Below are positions 8,122 to 16,113 of a stretch of DNA of 64,000 nt, in pieces (the stretch's first letter is position 1; each line of letters starts with the position of its first letter). The notes below the pieces were generated by a model, which was not told the DNA's origin, ran no database searches, and saw nothing but the letters and a program-made list of their open reading frames with translations. Both the position numbers and the translations under genes were made by a program. This DNA comes from Marinimicrococcus flavescens (GTDB taxonomy: Bacteria > Pseudomonadota > Alphaproteobacteria > Geminicoccales > Geminicoccaceae), in assembly GCA_029211145.1 (NCBI GenBank), contig JARGEQ010000024.1, positions 17,267-81,266 on the forward strand. The letters are read 5' to 3'.

Positions 8122-9647
8122 AGCTCGGCACCACACCGCATGGCGCAGACGGGAATGCGGCGGATGGGCGGGTTCTCTGGCGTCGAAATCCGCGTGGGCA
8201 GGCAAGCGGCCCGGCGCCTCATGTCAGAGGGCGGCCCAAGGTCAGGGCGTTGGCGCGGTGGCAGGCGGCGCGGGCGGGTCATTCTTTTTTTGAGGGGGCG
8301 TGTCGGGGCCGGCTGGCAGACAAGGCCTCATGCCTGCACCGCCGATCTCGGGCCGGCCACGCTTCGGTAACCGTTCACGTGTCCTGCCCCTGAAGGGCGG
8401 CATGGACGCACCTCAGAGGAGGCTCGGGGCGGTTTCCCGCAGCGGGAGCATTGCCGCAAGAGATGAGGATCCGCCGAACGGGCCGTTCGCGGCGCAGGGG
8501 CCCCGGCGGAACCGAGCGGGGTGCTGTGCCCGGGTAGCTCCTTGACCTCTACCCGGCGCCTCCGCCGGCGACGGAGGCCTCTGGCCGGCCGCGATGATGA
8601 ATCGAGCATCCCCACCCGCGGCGCATGCATCTCGAATGCCCCCGGCTCCGCGCCGGCCCGCTCCCGGCTAATGTCGGCCCGGAGCCGGGAGATACGGTGG
8701 ACGGCGTGGGGCGGATGATCGGCCTGCCTGAGCAACGAAGTCCCGAAAGAAAGTCTGCGACCGCCGGAGATGCTGGGGCGGAGCGGTCACGTCGCTGTCG
8801 CCTCTCGATGCTCTGGGGGTGCAAGAACGGCGCTCGGCGCCCGGTGATCGGCCTTTCTGCCGTGGCGGAGCGTCCACGGATCGGCTGGGCCGGCTGAAGC
8901 GCTGGGCCGAACCAAGGGATCGACGGTTCTGGTGGAGGGGCGGCGCGGCGATCGACGCTCCCTCTCCGTCCGTGTGTCTGGTGCGTGGCCCAGGCATTGG
9001 GCTTCCCGCGGCCGTGTCGCGGAAGGCACCAGCGGCCGTCACCGTCGCGCCCTGCGGGCTCTGGTCGGGTTGCTCAGCGCTCGAATGTTGAAACCCCGCG
9101 GGGACGAGCTCCAGCGCCGGGGAGATTGCCAGCCCTCCCGGCAGCGCGGTCTTCCCGAGCGGTTCTGCAGGAAGACCGATCCTGTCAGCGGCCTGGCGAG
9201 CCATCAGCGCCAGCTCTGCCGGAGGTTCCTGGTGACGGTGCCGTTCGCAGGGGCTTGGTGCGAGGGGCACGCGAGGAGGTCCCCGGCCAGGCAGCTCCCG
9301 CGCTTCATCGTCGACGAACCGCCACCATCGCCCCTACTACCCATTATCGACCCTCCGTCCCCCATGGTCGCGGACCGTGGAGGAGGGGGAGCGCCGGAGG
9401 TCGCCGCGGCGGCGAAGACCGACCCTGGCATGATAGCCGGGAAAGCAGAGCAGGCGGTGAGTGGGCACCGCCGACAAGCAGCAGCGAGGGCATTGGGGAA
9501 AGCTGCGCCCAGGACCTCGCACGGGCGCTCCCCCTCAGGCGGGAGGTGCGTTCCGGCGGCACGGCATCGTTGCCCTGCGCTCGGGAAAGGCGTCGATCCA
9601 GGGTTGGTCAGGCCGACAAAGGGCCTCGAACGGGGGCGCGGCCCGCC

Positions 9648-9700
9648 TATCAGAGCACTGATAAGCGGGACGGCGCGGGGCCTATCAGTGCTCTGATAGG
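9648..9700. promoter_or_regulatory. Putative parS centromere: two inverted 16-bp palindromes
   Basis: TATCAGAGCACTGATA at 9648-9663 and its exact reverse complement TATCAGTGCTCTGATA at 9683-9698, the latter extended to 8-bp arms (CCTATCAG / CTGATAGG, 9681-9700). They sit immediately 3' of parB, one overlapping its last codons. Centromere sites of many plasmid par systems lie just downstream of parB, and 16-bp palindromes are the usual ParB target. I found no further copy in the window. A role as a transcription terminator for parAB is the alternative, but there is no T-run. Confidence 0.6.
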
Positions 9701-10713
9701 CCGCCTTCGTCGCCGAGCAGCGCTGCCAGCCGGTCGGCCATGGCGCTCACCGTGGCCTCGTCGACCTCCGGCGCCCAGCGGTAGATCCATTGATTGCCGC
9801 TGCGGGTGATGGTCAGCAGCTTGCGGCCCCTGGCGTCGACGACTACCCGGCCGCGCAGCGACGAGCGGGGCACTGGCGCCGCCCGGGCCTTGCCCGCCGC
9901 CGCGGCGAGGGCACGCGCGAGCTGCTCGCGTGTGGTGAGTCCCTCGGCAGCGTCGAGCGCCACCACCATGCGCTCGAGGGCGGCGGCATCGCCGCTCGCC
10001 GCCGCGTGAAGCCGGCGCCCGTCGCTGAGGCTGAGCTCCCGCGGGTCGGTGAGGCGGCCGATCAGCGGCTCGGGCAGGCGACCGAGCTTGAGATACTCGA
10101 CAATCGAGGGCTGCGAGATCCCGAACAGGCGGGCGAGCTGCGTGGTGCTGCGCCCCTGCTCGCTGGCCAGCCGCGCGAACCAGCGGCCCCGCTCCCACAC
10201 GCTGATGTCGGCACGCTCGGCGTTCTCGCGATACTGCAGCGCCAGCATCGCGTCGTCGTCGAGGTCCATGACCCGCGCCAGGACCGGAAGCTCCAGCTCC
10301 CGGCAGGCGGCGAGCCGCCGGCGGCCGGCGGCAAGCTCGTAGCCGGGGCCGGCGCGGCGGACGACGATCGGCGTGTCCTGGCCCTTGTCGCGAATGCTCG
10401 CCTTGAGCTCCTCGAAAGCAGGATCGCGCAGCGCCCGTCCGTCACGGTCGGCAGGAAGGCGCTCGCGCACCTGTGCGGGGTTCAGCTCGACCAGCCGTAC
10501 GCCGCTTGCCTCCTCGCTGGAGCGCGCCGCCTCGAGCTCGGCCACCCGCTCGAGGAGGCCTTGCTTGTGAACGTCGAGCGCCTGCCCGACAATGCCGCGG
10601 CCGGCGGCGCTGGGCTTCTCGGCTGGCTTCGCCGGTGCCGCCGGCGCCGCTGCACCAGCAAGATCGAGCACCGAGCGCGACAGGGCCGCGCGCTTGTCCG
10701 TCTGCCGCATCAT
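9685..10713 (-). CDS. parB: ParB-family partition protein
   Basis: 342 aa, ATG at 10713 overlapping the parA stop by 4 bp. The N-terminal 60 residues are Ala/Pro/Lys-rich and follow a short basic start. The ParB/Srx nuclease-like domain covers about 75-165: D-P-A-F-E-E-L-K-x-S-I, a G-Q-x-T-P-I-V-V-R strand, the A-A-G-R-R-R-L-A-A motif (equivalent of GERR) and Y-R-E-N-A-E-R-A-D-I-S. A helix-turn-helix (Q-L-A-R-L-F-G-I-S-Q-P-S-I-V-E-Y-L) follows. A C-terminal dimerisation segment ends at the parS-like palindromes. It binds parS and loads the ParA-driven segregation complex. Confidence 0.9.
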   Translation of the reverse strand: MMRQTDKRAALSRSVLDLAGAAAPAAPAKPAEKPSAAGRGIVGQALDVHKQGLLERVAELEAARSSEEASGVRLVELNPAQVRERLPADRDGRALRDPAFEELKASIRDKGQDTPIVVRRAGPGYELAAGRRRLAACRELELPVLARVMDLDDDAMLALQYRENAERADISVWERGRWFARLASEQGRSTTQLARLFGISQPSIVEYLKLGRLPEPLIGRLTDPRELSLSDGRRLHAAASGDAAALERMVVALDAAEGLTTREQLARALAAAAGKARAAPVPRSSLRGRVVVDARGRKLLTITRSGNQWIYRWAPEVDEATVSAMADRLAALLGDEGGLSEH

Positions 10714-11915
10714 GCAGCCTCCCTCGTGCGGGTCCGCGGCCTGCCCCAGACCGCCAGAAGCTCGGCCTCGATGGTGGCGTTGACCCGGTTCATCGCCGCC
10801 AGCCCCCGCTCGTAGGTCCGCCGGCTGCCGCCCGGCTCGTACTCGTAGAGGGTCTCCTTGACGATGCCGGCAGCGTCCACCAGCGCCGTCTCGACCATCG
10901 GCTCCTTGAGCACCGCCTCCTGGAACAAGGCCTGCTTCCAGCTCACGATCTCGGTCTGGTTGCGGTCGGTGGACTTGTACTTGGTGGTCACGATGCGCAC
11001 GAAGTCGTAGCTCAGCGCGCTCGACGACAGGCTCTGGCGGAAGTCCGCCGCGACCTCGGCCATGAACCGGAAGAACTCGCCGGAGCTGGCGAAATCCAGC
11101 ATCGAGGGCGGGATCGGAATCACCAGACCGGTGGCGGCGAAGAGCGCGTTGATGGTGAGCATGCCGACATCGGGGCGGCAGTCGCACACCACGACATCGT
11201 ATCCCTCGCCGACCAGATCGAGGAACCCGCCGAGCTGGCGATAGAAGGGATATTCGCGCTGCTGCAGCAGGCGGCCGACCAGCTCGTACTCGGCATGCTG
11301 GAGGGCGATGCTCGCCGGCACCAGGTCGAGCCCCGGCCAGTAGGTCGGGCGTGTCAGGCGGCGCGCCTCCGCGCTCCCCGCGCCGTCATCGCGGCGCAGC
11401 CAGCTCGCGAAGGTGGTGGCATCCTCCACCTCGGCGTCGGGATCGAGCCCGAAGAGGGTAGTGGCGCTGGCCTGCGGGTCGAGATCGACCATCAGCACCC
11501 GGTAGCCGTGCAGCGCCAGGTACTGGGCGAAGTGGGTGGCGCTGGTGGTCTTGCCGCTGCCCCCCTTGAAGTTCACGAAGGTCACCACCTGCAGCTTGTC
11601 CTGCCCCGGCCGCCGCTGCGGCGCGTAGCGGGCATTGCCGGTGGTGGCGAGCAGCCAGCGGCGCGCCTCGTGGATCTCGTCGATGGTGAAGCTGCGCCGC
11701 GAGCTGCCGGCAATGGTGCCCTGCGGAAAGCCCTCCATGCGCACCAGATTGCGAAGATGGCTGGGCGAGATGCCCAGGATGTCGGCCACCTCGCCGGGCG
11801 AGAAGCGCCGCAGCTGCTTGACCTTGTCCGGGTGATTCTCCAGCTCGATCGCCTTGCGCTGGACCGCCTTGCACAGCTCGGCATAGCGCCGGAACTGCTC
11901 CACGATGTCGGTCAT
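10710..11915 (-). CDS. parA: ParA-family partition ATPase with N-terminal HTH
   Basis: 401 aa. Residues about 35-95 form a MerR-like DNA-binding part (R-F-S-P-G-E-V-A-D-I-L-G-I-S, then R-S-F-T-I-D-E-I). The deviant Walker A K-G-G-S-G-K-T spans residues 117-123, with D-L-D-P-Q-A-S following and a D-C-R-P-D Walker B further on. This long form with an HTH is typical of plasmid type Ia / RepA-of-repABC partition ATPases, which also repress their own promoter. Two perfect palindromes lie just upstream (11938-11963, 11960-11994), fitting autoregulation. It is co-transcribed with parB and divergent from repA. Confidence 0.92.
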   Translation of the reverse strand: MTDIVEQFRRYAELCKAVQRKAIELENHPDKVKQLRRFSPGEVADILGISPSHLRNLVRMEGFPQGTIAGSSRRSFTIDEIHEARRWLLATTGNARYAPQRRPGQDKLQVVTFVNFKGGSGKTTSATHFAQYLALHGYRVLMVDLDPQASATTLFGLDPDAEVEDATTFASWLRRDDGAGSAEARRLTRPTYWPGLDLVPASIALQHAEYELVGRLLQQREYPFYRQLGGFLDLVGEGYDVVVCDCRPDVGMLTINALFAATGLVIPIPPSMLDFASSGEFFRFMAEVAADFRQSLSSSALSYDFVRIVTTKYKSTDRNQTEIVSWKQALFQEAVLKEPMVETALVDAAGIVKETLYEYEPGGSRRTYERGLAAMNRVNATIEAELLAVWGRPRTRTREAA

Positions 11916-11937
11916 GTCCCCAGATCCCCGATGGTGC

Positions 11938-11994
11938 CGCTGGTACGTCCTACAGTACCAGCGCTTTTCTTATTTCTCATGCGCATAAAGCGCT
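11938..11994. promoter_or_regulatory. Palindromic operators upstream of parA
   Basis: Two inverted repeats abut. The first has perfect 9-bp arms CGCTGGTAC (11938-11946) and GTACCAGCG (11955-11963). The second has 8-bp arms AGCGCTTT (11960-11967) and AAAGCGCT (11987-11994) around an AT-rich spacer. They lie 23-79 bp before the parA ATG, where autorepression by a ParA with an N-terminal HTH would be expected. The AT-rich spacer may also contain the parA promoter or a strand-opening element. Confidence 0.6.
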
Positions 11995-12050
11995 TGTACG
12001 GCGGATGCGCCGGCAGTGTCGCCGGAACGGCACAGATTCGCCTCGGTGTT

Positions 12051-12330
12051 CACGCAGAATCTTTAGCCGATGCGGAACACCGGCCGACTGCCTCGGGCGG
12101 AACGATCCACAGACTGCCACGCAGAATCCTTTGTTACACGCAGAAACCTTTCGTTATCCACGCAGATTGCTTAGCGCCCCGGTGTCGACCGGCCCGCTTG
12201 AATGCTCGAAACAGGAACGCAGAATCGTTAGTGAATCCTAGAATAACCTATACAGGATTCCTATCGGGCGCGCGGGAAGGGGCCTTTGTGGACAAACACC
12301 CCACTTTCCCGATTGCTAACCATTCTGCGC
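12051..12330. other. Putative replication origin with iterons (oriV)
   Basis: Consensus ACGCAGAATCnTTAGC. Direct copies at 12051-12067, 12118-12136, 12137-12156 (these two abut), 12159-12175 and 12216-12231, plus an inverted copy at 12315-12330. A near match to the DnaA box (TTATCCACG) is embedded at 12154-12162. An inverted repeat with arms GAATCCT (12233-12239) and AGGATTC (12254-12260) may be the RepA dimer operator. The array lies directly upstream of repA and is locally AT-richer than its surroundings. Together these are the standard parts of an iteron-controlled plasmid origin. Confidence 0.75.
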
Positions 12331-12420
12331 AGATTCGTCACGATGCTCCCGGGAAAGGCTTGCAACTCCGGACGTTAAAGGCCAAGCCTCATCTGCAGGC
12401 GAAGTTGCGGACCGACACCC

Positions 12421-13524
12421 ATGGCCGAGATTCACGACCTGATCCTCGAGCTGGGTCACGAGGGCGCCCGGGAGCGGATGCCGGCGGAGCTGGCGGCCGG
12501 TCTCGATCCCCGCAAGCCCGCCCATGCCCGGGAACTCGTACGACTGCGCTGTGACTGGGAGCGGCGGGTCGACTGGGCCGCCGACATCATGGCCCGCGAG
12601 CATCTGCGGCGGAACTGGCTGCATTCGGGCTTCTGCCTGGTGGCCCTGCCGCACACCAAGCCGCGCGAGACCACTCGGGCCTACAGCCTCAAGAACGGCG
12701 CCTTCAAGCTCATCTTGACACCAAAGCCGCTCGACACGGACGACGAGGGCAACCCGGTCTATGCGGGCCTTCCCTACGGCAGCAAGGCGCGGCTGATCCT
12801 GGTCTACCTGCAGACCTACGCGATCCGCCACAAGACCAAGCACATCGTGCTCGGCGACAGCATGACCTCGTGGATCCGCAAGCTCGGCTTCGACAACATC
12901 ACCGGCGGCGAGCGCGGCGTCATCACCGCCGTCAACGAGCAGGCCAAGCGGATCTCGCGGACCGAGTTCACCATGATCTGGGACCAGGGCCAGCGCCGGG
13001 TGCTGCGCGACCAGGCGCTCGTCAAGGGTCTCGAGCTCTTCGCCGAGCGCCACCCGCCCGAGCCCGTCCACCAGCAGACCAACCTGCTGGGCGCCGACGA
13101 CACGATCAGCCCGCGCCGTCGGCGGCGCTACTCGTGGGTCCGCGAGATCGAGATCTCCGACGATTTCTACGAGCATCTGACGACCCACAAGATCGTCCTG
13201 GCCGAGGAGGCCATCGCCCGGCTCAAGGGCTCCTCCTGGGCGCTCGACGTCTATCTGTGGCTCAGCTACCGGCTGCGCTCGGTCGACCGCGAGACGCCGC
13301 CGATCACCTGGCAGCAGCTGCGCCAGCAGTTCTCGCCCAACCACTACAAGGGCAACATCAACGTCTTTCGCACCAAGGTGATGGAGCCGGCGCTGCGTGA
13401 CGTCCAGGCGGTCTATCCGCAGGCCACCTTCCGGATCACCGACCGCGGCGTCGTGCTCCTGCCGTCCGACCCCCCGATGGCGACCGGCAGCCAGGTGGTG
13501 GTGCGCCTTCCGCGGGCCGGCTGA
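12421..13524 (+). CDS. repA: Plasmid replication initiator, RepA family
   Basis: 367 aa. The region around residues 115-150 (Y-G-S-K-A-R-L-I-L-V-Y-L-Q-T-x-A, then H-I-V-L-G-D-S-M-T-S-W) is characteristic of the plasmid-encoded RepA family common on alphaproteobacterial plasmids; a basic R-R-R-R-R-Y-S-W stretch and a W-A-L-D-V-Y-L-W-L-S-Y-R-L helix complete the winged-helix part. It should bind the iterons just upstream and open the origin. ATG 12421 has no strong Shine-Dalgarno; low expression would suit an initiator. Another iteron-like copy follows the stop (13528-13545). Confidence 0.88.
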   Translation: MAEIHDLILELGHEGARERMPAELAAGLDPRKPAHARELVRLRCDWERRVDWAADIMAREHLRRNWLHSGFCLVALPHTKPRETTRAYSLKNGAFKLILTPKPLDTDDEGNPVYAGLPYGSKARLILVYLQTYAIRHKTKHIVLGDSMTSWIRKLGFDNITGGERGVITAVNEQAKRISRTEFTMIWDQGQRRVLRDQALVKGLELFAERHPPEPVHQQTNLLGADDTISPRRRRRYSWVREIEISDDFYEHLTTHKIVLAEEAIARLKGSSWALDVYLWLSYRLRSVDRETPPITWQQLRQQFSPNHYKGNINVFRTKVMEPALRDVQAVYPQATFRITDRGVVLLPSDPPMATGSQVVVRLPRAG

Positions 13525-13527
13525 GAC

Positions 13528-13545
13528 CACGCCGAATCCTTAGCC
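13528..13545 (+). repeat. Iteron-like sequence downstream of repA
   Basis: CACGCCGAATCCTTAGCC matches the upstream iteron consensus with one mismatch in the core (CGCCGAAT instead of CGCAGAAT). It is in direct orientation, 4 bases after the repA stop codon. It could be an incompatibility-type copy-control site. Confidence 0.5.
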
Positions 13546-13646
13546 GGGGCTGCGGCGGGCACCCCCGCGGCCACTTGCGAGCTTGACGGGCGGCGGGCAA
13601 ATGCCGAAGCCAGCGGCACAGCCACAGCCGCCCGAGGTACAAGCGC

Positions 13647-14306
13647 ATGAGCGCCCCCATTCTCATCGCCCCGTCCATCCTGTCCGCCGACTTCGCCCGG
13701 CTGGGCGAGCAGGTCCGCGAGGTCGACGCCGCCGGCGCCGACTGGATCCACCTCGACGTCATGGACGGCCACTTCGTTCCCAACATCACGTTCGGGCCGG
13801 CGATCACCAAGGCGATCCGCCCGCACAGCGCCAAGCCGTTCGACGTCCATCTGATGATCGAGCCGGTGGATCCTTATCTCGGCGCCTTTGCCGAGGCCGG
13901 TGCCGACATCATCACCGTGCACGCCGAGGCCACGACCCATCTCGACCGCACCCTCCAGGCGATCCGTGCGCTGGGCTGCAAGGCGGGCGTGTCGCTCAAC
14001 CCGGCCACGTCCGAGACGGCCATCGAGTATGTGCTCGACCAGATCGACCTGGTGCTGGTGATGACCGTCAATCCGGGGTTCGGCGGCCAGCGGTTCCTGC
14101 CCTCGCAGCTCGAGAAGCTCCGCCGCCTGCGCGCCATGATCGGCGGCCGGCCGATCCATCTCCAGGTGGACGGCGGGGTGACGCCGGAGACCGCTCCGCA
14201 GGTGGTCGCAGCCGGCGCCGACGTGCTGGTGGCGGGCTCTGCCGTCTTCGGAAAGCCCGACTATGCGGCTGCCATCGAGGCCCTGCGTCCGCGGCTTTCC
14301 GTCTGA
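13647..14306 (+). CDS. rpe: Ribulose-phosphate 3-epimerase
   Basis: 219 aa TIM-barrel enzyme interconverting ribulose-5-phosphate and xylulose-5-phosphate. Signature segments are all present: [10 protein letters not shown] at the N-terminus, [12 protein letters not shown] with metal ligands, [17 protein letters not shown] phosphate loop region, and V-D-G-G-V. Full length for the family. It lies 120 bp after repA in the same direction. Rpe is normally chromosomal, although copies also occur on megaplasmids with CBB genes; none of those genes are here. It could be the only copy on a chromid or a second isozyme. Confidence 0.95.
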   Translation: MSAPILIAPSILSADFARLGEQVREVDAAGADWIHLDVMDGHFVPNITFGPAITKAIRPHSAKPFDVHLMIEPVDPYLGAFAEAGADIITVHAEATTHLDRTLQAIRALGCKAGVSLNPATSETAIEYVLDQIDLVLVMTVNPGFGGQRFLPSQLEKLRRLRAMIGGRPIHLQVDGGVTPETAPQVVAAGADVLVAGSAVFGKPDYAAAIEALRPRLSV

Positions 14307-14329
14307 CGCCCGAAAACTCGTCCACGGCT

Positions 14330-14390
14330 TCATCCACAGGTTCACGGACAGGGTAATCCCCCGCGCTGGGGATAACCGGATCGTCAAGGG
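14330..14390 (+). repeat. 60-bp inverted repeat, copy 1 (DnaA-box-like)
   Basis: Pairs with the reverse complement of 16003-16065 at about 75-80% by eye. The common core CCCCCGCGCTGGGGATAA contains a small CCCC/GGGG hairpin followed by a TTATCCCCA sequence on the other strand, one mismatch from a DnaA box. A second DnaA-like CATCCACAG lies at the outer end. It sits in the short gap between rpe and folK. Confidence 0.65.
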
Positions 14391-14442
14391 AAAGTTGGGG
14401 CATGGCCATGCTGCGTCAGGCGCGAGGGCAGGGGAGGGGGCT

Positions 14443-14943
14443 GTGGGCGAGCGGGCGGTGATCGCGCTGGGCGCCAATCTCGAGGATCCGCGAGCGACCT
14501 TCGAGCGCGCCCTGGAGCTTCTCGAGGAGCGCGCCGGCCCGGTCGTGGCCCGCTCCTCCTGGCGGCAGAGCGAGGCCATGGTCCACCCGGACGACGAGGT
14601 GCGGTGGCATCCACCCTATCTCAACGGTGCTGTTCTCGTGGCGACCGCGCTGGAGCCGGAGGCGCTTCTCGCGGTGCTGCACGCCATCGAGGCGGAGCTC
14701 GGCCGCGACCGCAGCCGCGAGAAGGGCCGCTGGCAGCCCCGCACCCTCGATCTCGACCTCGTCGCCTATGGCCAGCGGCGGATCGACCGTCCGGCGCTAA
14801 CCGTCCCGCATCCGCGCATGCAGGAGCGCGACTTCGTGCTCCTGCCGTTGGTCGAGCTCTGGCCGGACTGGCGGCATCCGGTCCTCGGCCGCACCGCCTG
14901 CGAGCTGTTGGCCGATCTCGAGGGCAGCGGCCCGGCGGGCTGA
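14443..14943 (+). CDS. folK: HPPK (6-hydroxymethyl-dihydropterin pyrophosphokinase)
   Basis: 166 aa. Transfers pyrophosphate from ATP to 6-hydroxymethyl-7,8-dihydropterin in folate synthesis. Family motifs in order: I-A-L-G-A-N-L near the start, Y-L-N-G-A-V, and the diagnostic block W-Q-P-R-T-L-D-L-D-L with its metal-binding Asp pair, then V-P-H-P-R-M-Q-E-R-D-F-V-L-x-P-L. I chose GTG 14443 because a strong GGGGAGGGGG lies 2-12 bases upstream and it gives the expected length; no ATG is available close by in frame. No folB or folP neighbour is present. Confidence 0.9.
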   Translation: MGERAVIALGANLEDPRATFERALELLEERAGPVVARSSWRQSEAMVHPDDEVRWHPPYLNGAVLVATALEPEALLAVLHAIEAELGRDRSREKGRWQPRTLDLDLVAYGQRRIDRPALTVPHPRMQERDFVLLPLVELWPDWRHPVLGRTACELLADLEGSGPAG

Positions 14944-15062
14944 GCCCCCGCCCGCTCGCCGCTTGCTCGGGCACCGATACTCGCGGACCCTCTTGCGGCG
15001 ATTCCCGGCCTCCTTTTCCCGGCCCATGCTAGGCAAAGGCCGGGAAAAGAGGAGGCGCCTTC

Positions 15063-15107
15063 ATGGCGATCATCGACATCCGTGCCGGACACGGGCGGCC
15101 ATCATGA
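15063..15107 (+). CDS. Possible 14-codon leader peptide coupled to the deacetylase
   Basis: ATG 15063 follows a strong AGAGGAGG (15049-15056) and opens a 14-codon frame (MAIIDIRAGHGRPS) whose TGA overlaps the ATG of the deacetylase gene (ATGA at 15104-15107). The deacetylase start itself has no good ribosome-binding site, so translation may be handed over from this mini-ORF. It may be a genuine leader or just a translational coupler; its peptide shows no known motif. Confidence 0.4.
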   Translation: MAIIDIRAGHGRPS

Positions 15108-16009
15108 GCTCGGTGCCCGGCAAGCGGGTTCTCATCGCCCATCTCGACGATGTCGGGATGTGCCACGGCGTCAACCGCGCCGCGCACGACCTTCTGGGTC
15201 GCGGCTTTGTTACCTGCGGCTCGGTGATGGTCCCGTGCCCTTGGTTTCCCGAGATCGCCGAGACGGCGGCGGCGCGGGGCGATCTCGATCTGGGCGTTCA
15301 TCTCACCCTCACCAGCGAATGGCGCGGCTATCGCTGGCGCCCGCTGACGGGCATCTCGCGCACCACCGGCCTCGTCGACGCGGACGGCTACATGTGGCGC
15401 TCGGTGCCCGAGCTGCGCGCCCGGATGGATCCGCTGGCGGTCGAGGAGGAGCTGCGCGCGCAGATCGAGACGGCGCGCGACAACGGCCTCGACCCCACCC
15501 ATCTCGACGCCCACATGGGCGCGGCGCTCGTTCCCGAGCTGATCGAGACCTATGTGCGGCTGGGCGAGGAGTACCAACTGCCCATTCTTCTGCCGCGCGC
15601 CATCGAGGCCTTTCTCGAGACGTTGCGCCTGGGCGGCTCGACGCCGGAGCACTACGCGCCATGGATCGCCCGGCTGGAAGGATTGCAGGCGCTGTTCGTT
15701 GACCGGTTCGAGGTGGCGCCGGCAGCCGACGGTCCCGATGTCGCGGCCGGCCTCGGCCGGCTCGTCGGCGGCCTCTCGCGCGGCACGACCTTCCTGGCGC
15801 TGCACTGCAGCGCGCCCGGCGACATCGAGCTCATCACGCCCGAGCGGGCCGAGGCCCGCATCGCTGCTTGGCGCGCCTGCGCCGATCCCGCCCTCGCAGA
15901 GCTCGCCGCTGCCGAAGGCATCCAGCTTGCGGGCTTTCGAGAGCTCCGGGAGCGCTACGTGCGCTCGCTCGAATCCGACGCCGGAGGCGGGGCCGGACCG
16001 GGCCCTTGA
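15104..16009 (+). CDS. ChbG/HpnK (YdjC-like) carbohydrate deacetylase
   Basis: 301 aa. The H-L-D-D-V-G-M motif near residue 14, H-L-T-L-T-S-E and T-H-L-D-A-H-M-G supply the Asp and His metal ligands of the YdjC-like NodB-fold family, which removes acetyl groups from N-acetyl-sugars or related glycolipids. Start ATG 15104 overlaps the stop of a 14-codon frame; an upstream in-frame ATG at 15026 exists but would add an implausible basic tail. The C-terminus is Gly/Ala/Pro-rich. Flanked on both sides by copies of a 60-bp inverted repeat. Substrate unknown. Confidence 0.85.
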   Translation: MSSVPGKRVLIAHLDDVGMCHGVNRAAHDLLGRGFVTCGSVMVPCPWFPEIAETAAARGDLDLGVHLTLTSEWRGYRWRPLTGISRTTGLVDADGYMWRSVPELRARMDPLAVEEELRAQIETARDNGLDPTHLDAHMGAALVPELIETYVRLGEEYQLPILLPRAIEAFLETLRLGGSTPEHYAPWIARLEGLQALFVDRFEVAPAADGPDVAAGLGRLVGGLSRGTTFLALHCSAPGDIELITPERAEARIAAWRACADPALAELAAAEGIQLAGFRELRERYVRSLESDAGGGAGPGP

Positions 16010-16075
16010 CAAAGGGGTTATCCCCAGCGCGGGGGACAGCCCTGTTCGCGGCTCTGTGGATTGTCCTGTGGGCAA
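16003..16075 (-). repeat. 60-bp inverted repeat, copy 2 (DnaA-box-like)
   Basis: The reverse complement matches 14330-14390, sharing ATCCACAG, ACAGGG, CCCCCGCGCTGGGGATAACC and GTCAAGGG in the same order and spacing. It overlaps the last codons of the deacetylase gene and lies in the 104-bp convergent gap to the DJ-1 gene. The palindromic core could serve as a terminator for the convergent genes as well as a protein-binding site. Confidence 0.65.
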
Positions 16076-16113
16076 GCCGCAAAGCGCCGGAACCCGGCCC
16101 GGTGGGTCGGGCG

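Larger units (their letters stand above)
7531..9684. other. 2.15-kb stretch without a credible gene
   Basis: Open frames occur on both strands, but none has a recognisable domain, a good ribosome-binding site or the smooth amino-acid composition of the neighbouring genes; they are Arg/Pro/Ala-rich shadows of GC-rich DNA. What can be seen: one copy of a dispersed inverted repeat at 7561-7712, and a single iteron-like sequence (inverted, 8106-8121) matching those upstream of repA. It separates the PQQ operon from the partition genes and may be degenerate plasmid DNA. Otherwise I see nothing in it. Confidence 0.6.

Noticed and set aside
7636..8370. Reading frames in the gene desert starting within repeat copy A
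   Set aside because: No ribosome-binding site, no recognisable domain, abnormal Arg/Pro content and no agreement with a coding third-position pattern.
12005..12241. 78-residue frame across the iteron array
   Set aside because: It runs through repeated origin sequences and has no ribosome-binding site or domain; the iterons explain the region better.
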